From Micromonospora sp. MW-13 (GTDB lineage Bacteria > Actinomycetota > Actinomycetes > Mycobacteriales > Micromonosporaceae): DNA of 64,000 nucleotides. The stretch's first letter is position 1. Every line of letters begins with the position of its first letter. The notes under the pieces are model-generated. The model was given only the letters and a program-made list of their open reading frames with translations. It searched no databases and was not told the DNA's origin. The DNA is taken from NCBI RefSeq assembly GCF_003434305.1, contig NZ_QKKX01000011.1, positions 248,001 to 312,000 of the forward strand, given 5' to 3'. This document shows, one piece after another, positions 58,693 through 64,000 of this stretch. Position numbers and translations under genes: made by a program.

Positions 58693-61236
58693 GTGACGAT
58701 CAGACTGTTACGAGAGCGACGTGCCCGACTGGCTGCCGTGCCCTTGGCACTGGCGCTGGCGCTGGGCATGAGCCCGCTGGCTACCCCCGCCGCCGCGGCC
58801 GCGGCACCGGCGGCGAAGCCCGCCCAGGGCACCGCTCCGGCCGACGCCGGCACCGGCGACCGGCACGTTCAGCGGAACCCGCTGCCGCTCGACGAACGCG
58901 CCCCGCTGCCCGCCGTCCGCGACGAGCTGCGCCGCGACTACGACGAGCCCGACGGCGGGCAGCGGGGCACCGCCCCGTCGACGCGCGGCCGGGCCGCCAT
59001 GGCCGCCTGCGTGACCAGCGACTTCACCAGCCGTACCGGAAGCGCCCTGGTGCAGCAGATCAAGGCGTCCAGCACCGACTGCGTCAACACCCTGTTCAAC
59101 CTGACCGGGAACGACGCCTACCAGGCGTTCCGCGAGGCGCAGATGACCAGCGTCGCGTACGCCCTGCGGGACGACGCCGCCACCTACGACGGCACCAACC
59201 GCACCGGCACCGCCCAGCTCGTGCTCTACCTGCGGGCCGGCTACTACGTGCACTGGTACTACCCGTCCACGGTCGGCACGTACGGCAGCGGCCTGCGCAC
59301 CGCGATCCGCGCCGGCCTGGACGCCTTCTTCGCCAACAGCCGCTCCGGCGACGTCAGCGACGCCAACGGCGAGGTGCTGGCCGAGGCGGTCACCCTCATC
59401 GACAGCGCCGAGGAGAACGCCCGCTACCTGTACGTGGTGAAGCGGCTGCTGAACAGCTACGACAGCTCCTACAACTCGTCCTGGTGGATGTTGAACGCGG
59501 TCAACAACGGCTACCTCGTGCTGTTCCGGGGCCACCAGGTGCCCGACTTCGTCACCACCGTCACGGCGGACCCGAGCGTGCTGGACACGCTGTACGCCTT
59601 CGCCTCCGGGCACCGGTCCCTGCTCGGCACCGACCAGGGCTACCTGGTCTCCAACGCCGGGCGGGAACTGGGCCGCTTCCTCCAGCACACCGCGTTGCAG
59701 GCCAAGGCCCGGCCACTGGCCCGGGGGCTGCTCGACCTGAGCGCGATCACCGGCCCCACCGCCGCCCTCTGGGTCGGCGTCGCCGAGATGACCGACTACT
59801 ACGACCGGGCCAACTGCGCCTACTACGGCACGTGCGACCTCCAGGCACGGCTGGCCGCCGCGGTGCTGCCGATCACCTACACCTGCGGCACCAGCATCCG
59901 CCTGCGCGCCCAGCAGATGACCTCCGCGGAGCTGGACCGGGCCTGCGCGAGCATGCGCGACCAGGACGCGTACTTCCACTCGGTGGTGGCGGACCCCGGA
60001 CCGGTGGCCAACGACCGCAACACCACCCTCGAAGTGGTGGTCTTCGACTCCAGCACCGACTACCAGACGTACGGCGGGCCGATGTTCGGCATCGACACCA
60101 ACAACGGCGGCATGTACCTCGAGGGCGACCCGGCCGCCACCGGCAACCAGCCACGCTTCATCGCCTACGAGGCGGAGTGGCTGCGCCCCACCTTCGAGAT
60201 CTGGAACCTCAACCACGAGTACACCCACTACCTCGACGGCCGCTTCGACATGTACGGCGACTTCACCGCGAACATCTCCACCCCGACGATCTGGTGGATC
60301 GAGGGCTTCGCCGAGTACGTGTCGTACTCGTACCGGAAGCAGACCTACCAGGCCGCGGTCACCGAGGCCGGGAAGAAGACGTACGCCCTGCGCACCCTCT
60401 TCGACACCACCTACGACCACGACACCACCCGGGTCTACCGCTGGGGCTACCTGGCCGTGCGGTACATGCTCCAGTCGCACCGCGCCGACATGACCACGCT
60501 GCTCGGCCACTACCGCGCCGGCAACTGGGCCGCCGCCCGGACGCTGCTGACCAGCACCATCGGCAGCCGCTACGACACCGACTGGTACGCCTGGCTGGCC
60601 ACCTGCGCGGCCGGCGACTGCGCCGGCGGCACCAACCCGCCCGCCAACCAGGCCCCGGTCGCCGCGTTCACGGCGGCCACCAGCGGCCTGACCGCCACCT
60701 TCACCGACCAGTCGACGGACGGCGACGGCAGCATCGCCTCCCGGGCCTGGACCTTCGGCGACGGCACCACGTCGACGGCGGCCAATCCCACCAAGACGTA
60801 CCGCGCCGCCGGCACCTACCCGGTCACGCTGACGGTCACCGACAACAAGGGCGCGACCGGCACCACCTCACGCAACGTCACCGTCACCGGCGGCGCCACG
60901 CCGCTGCCGGAGTGCACCGGGAGCGACATCCGGACGCTGGGCAGGAACTGCCAGCGCGGCAACCTCCAGGCCACCGCCGGCAACCTCTACCACCTCTACC
61001 TCTACGTCCCGGCCGGCACCACCAGCCTGAAGATCACGTCGTCCGGGGGCACCGGCGACGCGGACCTGTACTACAGCTCCACCGGCTGGGCCACCACGAC
61101 CAGCTACACCCGCCGGTCGGTCGACACCGGCAACGGCGAGACGATCACGGTCAGCAACCCGGCGGCCGGTTACCACTACGTGAGCCTGCACGCCAGGCAG
61201 GCGTTCACCGGGGTCACGGTGACCTCGGAGTACTGA
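58693..61236 (+). CDS. Secreted M9-family collagenase with PKD and C-terminal pre-peptidase domains
   Basis: An 847-residue exported enzyme: signal peptide (about 1-36), prosequence, an activator-like helical domain (about 110-410) and an M9 peptidase domain with zinc motif NHEYTHYLD (His 508, Glu 509, His 512) and the downstream Glu 541 in EGFAEYV. A PKD domain follows (about 655-735, ARAWTFGDGT-like) and a PPC domain (about 745-847, YHLYLYVPAGTTSLKI). The GTG at 58693 lies 6 bases after AAGGAGG. The mature enzyme probably degrades collagen or gelatin; the C-terminal domains aid fibre binding or are removed. Confidence 0.92.
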   Translation: MTIRLLRERRARLAAVPLALALALGMSPLATPAAAAAAPAAKPAQGTAPADAGTGDRHVQRNPLPLDERAPLPAVRDELRRDYDEPDGGQRGTAPSTRGRAAMAACVTSDFTSRTGSALVQQIKASSTDCVNTLFNLTGNDAYQAFREAQMTSVAYALRDDAATYDGTNRTGTAQLVLYLRAGYYVHWYYPSTVGTYGSGLRTAIRAGLDAFFANSRSGDVSDANGEVLAEAVTLIDSAEENARYLYVVKRLLNSYDSSYNSSWWMLNAVNNGYLVLFRGHQVPDFVTTVTADPSVLDTLYAFASGHRSLLGTDQGYLVSNAGRELGRFLQHTALQAKARPLARGLLDLSAITGPTAALWVGVAEMTDYYDRANCAYYGTCDLQARLAAAVLPITYTCGTSIRLRAQQMTSAELDRACASMRDQDAYFHSVVADPGPVANDRNTTLEVVVFDSSTDYQTYGGPMFGIDTNNGGMYLEGDPAATGNQPRFIAYEAEWLRPTFEIWNLNHEYTHYLDGRFDMYGDFTANISTPTIWWIEGFAEYVSYSYRKQTYQAAVTEAGKKTYALRTLFDTTYDHDTTRVYRWGYLAVRYMLQSHRADMTTLLGHYRAGNWAAARTLLTSTIGSRYDTDWYAWLATCAAGDCAGGTNPPANQAPVAAFTAATSGLTATFTDQSTDGDGSIASRAWTFGDGTTSTAANPTKTYRAAGTYPVTLTVTDNKGATGTTSRNVTVTGGATPLPECTGSDIRTLGRNCQRGNLQATAGNLYHLYLYVPAGTTSLKITSSGGTGDADLYYSSTGWATTTSYTRRSVDTGNGETITVSNPAAGYHYVSLHARQAFTGVTVTSEY

Positions 61237-61372
61237 GCATGCCGCAGCAGCACCGCGCCGTCCTCTCCGGAGCCGGTGGACTCCCGCCCCGGCGGGGCCG
61301 CCGCCTCGGCGGGGGCGGCGCGGCCCGTGCGGCCGTGCGGCTCCTCCGCCCGCGCCGAGGCGGCCACGGCGG

Positions 61373-62758
61373 TCAGTCGCCGGTGGCGAGGTGGCCGAGG
61401 GTGACCGGCTGCGCGACCGGACGGGTGGCGAACCCGGCCAGGTCCGCCGCGGTGAGGGCCCGGCCGGCCGCCCGCGCGGTCAGGCAGGCGGTGGCGTACC
61501 CGCAGATCCGCCCCTGGCACCAGCCCATGCCGACCCGGGTCAGCAGCTTCGCGCCCCGCGCGTCGGCGGCGGACAACTCCCGCACCGCCTGCCGTACCGC
61601 CCCGACCGGCACGTCCTCGCAGCGGCAGACCAGCGTGTCGTCGGCGCACCGGTCCGGCCAGCCGGCCGGCACCGGGTGCACCGCGTGCAGCGCCGAGGCG
61701 AACCGGCGCAGCCGGCGCCGGGCCCGCAGCAGCCGGCCGTGCCGCCGGCCCGACCAGGGCAGCGGGCGGCCCAGCGACAGCGCCGCGGCTGCGCCGGCCA
61801 GCTCTCCCTCGACCAGCGCGAGCCCGGCCCCGCCCACCCCGGTCACCTCACCGGCGGCGTACACCCCGGGCACCGAGGTCGCCTGCGCCGCGTCGACGGC
61901 CAACACCAGGCTCCCGTCGCCGTCGAGTTGGGTCGCGCAGCCCAGGGCGAGGCCCAGCTCCACCTGCGGGGTGAAGCCGAAGCCCACCGCGAGCCCGTCG
62001 CACTCCAGCTCGGTCTCGGTGCCGGCCAGCACCGCGCCGCCGGCGTCGACCGAGGCGACCGTGACCCCGGTGAGCTGCTCGGCGCCGTGCGCGGCCAGCA
62101 CCACGGTCCGGCGCCGGTAGGGCACCCGGTGCCGCAGCATCCGCCAGCCGTACCGCCCCGCCTCGGCGAGCTTGCTCGCCGCGCCGGCGACCGGACGGAG
62201 CTGGCGGGCGTACCCGAGCGGGTCGTTCGCCTCGCAGACGCCGACCACGACGCTGCCGGCGGCGGCCAGGCCCGTCGCGACGGGCAGCAGGAACGGGCCG
62301 GTGCCGGCCACCACGACCCGCCGCGCGAAGCCCACTCCCTGCCCCTTGAGCAGGGCCTGGGCGCCGCCGGCCGTGACCACCCCGGGCAGGTCCCAGCCCG
62401 GGAAGGGCACCACCCGGTCGTAAGCGCCGGTGGCGACGACCAGCCGCCGCCCGTGCACCGTCCCGGCGCGGGTGTGCACGGTGAAGCCCGGCGCCCCGGC
62501 GGTGGTGCCGGCCTCGACGAACCAGACGGCGGCGTCGGCCCGGTAGGCGGCCCGGCCGAGCTGGTCGCGCAGCCGGGTGAACGCCTCCCAGTCGTGGTGC
62601 TCGCGGCCGTCGGCCCCGGACCGGTGCCGCCAGAACTGCCCGCCGGGCCGGGCCGCGGCGTCCAGCACCACCACCCGGCAGCCGGCCCGCGCCGCGCCGG
62701 CCGCCGCGGCCAGCCCGGCCGGGCCGGCGCCGACCACCACCACGTCGTACCCGGTCAT
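61373..62758 (-). CDS. FAD/NAD(P)-binding oxidoreductase subunit with BFD-like 2Fe-2S domain (HcnB/OoxA-like)
   Basis: A 461-residue flavoprotein with the FAD motif VVVVGAGPAGLAAAAGAARAG at the N-terminus, a second dinucleotide fold (VVVAGTGPFLLPVA) near residue 145, a closing GVYAAGEVTGVGG, and a C-terminal Cys cluster (VCRCEDV, then GMGWCQGRICG) of the BFD-like 2Fe-2S type. This is the alpha-subunit layout of three-part dehydrogenases such as hydrogen cyanide synthase, octopine/nopaline oxidase and D-hydroxyproline dehydrogenase. Its ATG overlaps the ferredoxin-like gene stop. Confidence 0.88.
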   Translation of the reverse strand: MTGYDVVVVGAGPAGLAAAAGAARAGCRVVVLDAAARPGGQFWRHRSGADGREHHDWEAFTRLRDQLGRAAYRADAAVWFVEAGTTAGAPGFTVHTRAGTVHGRRLVVATGAYDRVVPFPGWDLPGVVTAGGAQALLKGQGVGFARRVVVAGTGPFLLPVATGLAAAGSVVVGVCEANDPLGYARQLRPVAGAASKLAEAGRYGWRMLRHRVPYRRRTVVLAAHGAEQLTGVTVASVDAGGAVLAGTETELECDGLAVGFGFTPQVELGLALGCATQLDGDGSLVLAVDAAQATSVPGVYAAGEVTGVGGAGLALVEGELAGAAAALSLGRPLPWSGRRHGRLLRARRRLRRFASALHAVHPVPAGWPDRCADDTLVCRCEDVPVGAVRQAVRELSAADARGAKLLTRVGMGWCQGRICGYATACLTARAAGRALTAADLAGFATRPVAQPVTLGHLATGD

Positions 62759-63009
62759 TCCCGCTCCTCGCCCTCGTCCTGGCTGTCGACCACGTCGCCC
62801 GGGCGGGCCACCACCAGGCAGGCCCGCTGCGCCGGCACCCCGTTGACCCGCACCAGGCAGTCGAAGCAGACCCCGATGCCGCAGAAGATGCCCCGGGGGC
62901 GGCCGTCGACCCGGCTGCGCCGCCAGGAGCGGACGCCCGCGGCCAGCAGCGCGGCGGCGATGCTCCGCTCCCCGTCGGTGGGCACCGGCCGGCCGTCAAA
63001 TGTGAACAT
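62755..63009 (-). CDS. Small 2Fe-2S ferredoxin-like subunit (HcnA-like)
   Basis: An 84-residue protein of the Fer2_4 type: FTFDGRPVPTDGERSIAAAL, then Cys ligands in GIFCGIGVCFDCLVRVNGV and a last Cys in QRACLVVARPGD. It links the two flavoprotein subunits on either side. ATG 63009 is chosen (MFTFDGRP); a longer frame to 63054 lacks support. Its start overlaps the end of the next upstream gene by 14 bases. Confidence 0.9.
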   Translation of the reverse strand: MFTFDGRPVPTDGERSIAAALLAAGVRSWRRSRVDGRPRGIFCGIGVCFDCLVRVNGVPAQRACLVVARPGDVVDSQDEGEERE

Positions 63010-64000
63010 CGTGGCGCTCCGGGGCGAACGGTCGGAGGTCGACCTGCGGGGCACGCCCGGTCAGCAGGGCCGCGACGGCGTGCCCCGTCGCCGGGGCGAG
63101 ACCGATCCCGGCGCCCTCGTGGCCACAGGCGTGGAACAGGCCCGGCACCCGGGGGTCGGCCCCGATCATCGGCAGGTGGTCGGGGCTGTACGGCCGGAAC
63201 CCCCGGTACGCGCGGATCACCGACACCGAGGCGAGGACCGGGAACAGACGCACCGCCCCGGCCGCGAGCTGGCGCAGGGCCGACAGCGGGACGGTCCGGT
63301 CGAAGCCCACCCGCTCCCGGGTGGAGCCGATCAGGAGGGTGCCCGCCCGGGTTCCCTCCACCACCGGGGACACCTCCAGTCCCTCGGAGCTGCGCCCGAC
63401 GCCGGCGACGTAGCCGGCCGCGTACACCTTGTGCCGGATCAGCGGCGGCAGCGCCTCGGTGACCAGGACGAACCCGCGCCGGGGCAGGACCGGCAGCCCC
63501 ACCCCGGCCAGGCCGGCGATCCCGGCCGCCCACACCCCGGCGGCGTTGACCACCGCCGGGGTGGGCAGCGCTCCCCGGTCGGTGACCACGCCCCGGATCG
63601 CGCCGGCCGCGTCGCGCCGCAGGCCGGTCACCGTGGTCCCGGTCAGCACCGGCACCCCGGCCGCGCGCAGCAGGTGGGCGGCGGCCAGCATCGGCTGGAC
63701 CTGCATGTCCTGCGGGTAGTACGCGCCGCCGGCGAGGTCCCGGGCCAGGTGCGGTTCGTGCTCGGGCAGCGCCTCGGCGGGCACCGGCACCACCTCCACC
63801 CCGGCGGCGCGCTGGCCGGCGGCGAACGCCCGCAGCGCGGCGTGTTCCGCCGCCGAGGCGGCCACCACCAGCCCGCCCTTGCGTTCCAGCTCGATCCGCT
63901 CGCCGCCCAGGGCGTCGCCCAGCTCGTGCCAGAGCCGCCCGGAGTGCCGGGCCAGCGCCAGCTCCGGCCCGGGCGGCTTGTCCGAGAGCAGGATGTTGCC
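62996..64000 (-). CDS. FAD-dependent D-amino-acid/glycine oxidase-like subunit, partial (HcnC/OoxB-like)
   Basis: The last 334 residues of a DAO-family flavoprotein; its FAD-binding N-terminus lies beyond the right edge. The open frame reaches the edge (GNILLSDKPPGPELALARHS). The DAO core (AGGAYYPQDMQVQP, VVNAAGVWAAGIA) and the C-terminal FAD-contact motif (FHACGHEGAGIGLAPATGHA) are clear. With the two following genes it makes a hetero-trimeric dehydrogenase for an opine, D-hydroxyproline, glycine or similar amine; the substrate is not evident. Confidence 0.88.
   Translation of the reverse strand, partial: GNILLSDKPPGPELALARHSGRLWHELGDALGGERIELERKGGLVVAASAAEHAALRAFAAGQRAAGVEVVPVPAEALPEHEPHLARDLAGGAYYPQDMQVQPMLAAAHLLRAAGVPVLTGTTVTGLRRDAAGAIRGVVTDRGALPTPAVVNAAGVWAAGIAGLAGVGLPVLPRRGFVLVTEALPPLIRHKVYAAGYVAGVGRSSEGLEVSPVVEGTRAGTLLIGSTRERVGFDRTVPLSALRQLAAGAVRLFPVLASVSVIRAYRGFRPYSPDHLPMIGADPRVPGLFHACGHEGAGIGLAPATGHAVAALLTGRAPQVDLRPFAPERHDVHI

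Noticed and set aside
58230..62120. 1,296-codon plus-strand frame across the collagenase
   Set aside because: Arg/Pro/Gly-rich composition without domains; it is another frame of the collagenase gene and of the following intergenic sequence.
1..64000. tRNA, rRNA or replication origin signals
   Set aside because: I scanned the intergenic gaps by eye and saw no cloverleaf with CCA-type ends, no rRNA-like sequence and no DnaA-box cluster; a tRNAscan or cmsearch run would be decisive.

Overview
The window reads as chromosomal DNA of a very GC-rich actinomycete, most likely a Micromonosporaceae member (Micromonospora-like). The evidence is strong G/C bias at third codon positions, many GTG starts preceded by GGAGG-type ribosome binding sites, a SARP/AfsR-type regulator, PknB-type kinase, CGNR regulator, PKD-bearing secreted enzymes and a tandem glycine riboswitch ahead of gcvT. 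The family assignment is inference; no rRNA or tRNA marker was seen.

Layout. 1-7.5 kb: start of a probable UbiA-type membrane protein, lspA, then a group of oxidative enzymes (questin-oxidase-like protein, luciferase-type flavin oxidoreductase, aromatic hydroxylase), the remains of a polyketide aromatase/cyclase, an orphan response regulator and an NAD(P)-binding protein. I read this as the relic of an aromatic polyketide locus. 7.6-14 kb: GH65 phosphorylase/hydrolase, a DUF4139 protein, a P1-type peptidase and a PNPOx-like protein. 14-17.6 kb: a translationally coupled operon of a FecBCD-type importer and a SAM methyltransferase. 18-26.4 kb: a TOPRIM protein and a three-gene secreted copper/sugar cassette (cupredoxin-DUF1080, two-domain multicopper oxidase, ThuA-sugar dehydrogenase-PKD-DUF1080). 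27.6-36 kb: universal stress protein, P-type Ca/Mg ATPase, a very large membrane M48 protease and a Ser/Thr kinase. 36.3-40 kb: a decaying ManNAc/sialic-acid catabolic operon in which kinase, nanE and a GntR regulator survive, while the oxidoreductases and transporter are deletion remnants. 40.5-46 kb: M20 peptidase, small hypothetical genes, CGNR regulator and an orphan histidine kinase.

46-52.3 kb is the most interesting part. A 69-residue six-cysteine peptide gene faces an operon encoding a SARP/NB-ARC regulator, an S26 signal peptidase, a MauE-like membrane redox protein, a TlpA-like thioredoxin and an ABC exporter. Together they look like a production, oxidative-folding, processing and export system for a disulfide-rich peptide, with no lanthipeptide, radical-SAM or YcaO enzyme nearby.

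52.3-58.3 kb: a class IV aminotransferase and the glycine/serine operon (glycine riboswitch, gcvT, gcvH, glyA, sdaA). Here gcvT is interrupted by a TnpB-encoding IS200/IS605-type element and has also lost its middle. 58.7-61.2 kb: a secreted M9 collagenase. 61.4-64 kb: a three-subunit HcnABC-like dehydrogenase that runs off the right edge.

A theme across the window is 'gutted' genes. The aromatase, the Gfo/Idh oxidoreductase, the oligopeptide-type ATPase and gcvT each keep recognisable ends but have lost the middle, while neighbouring genes are intact.
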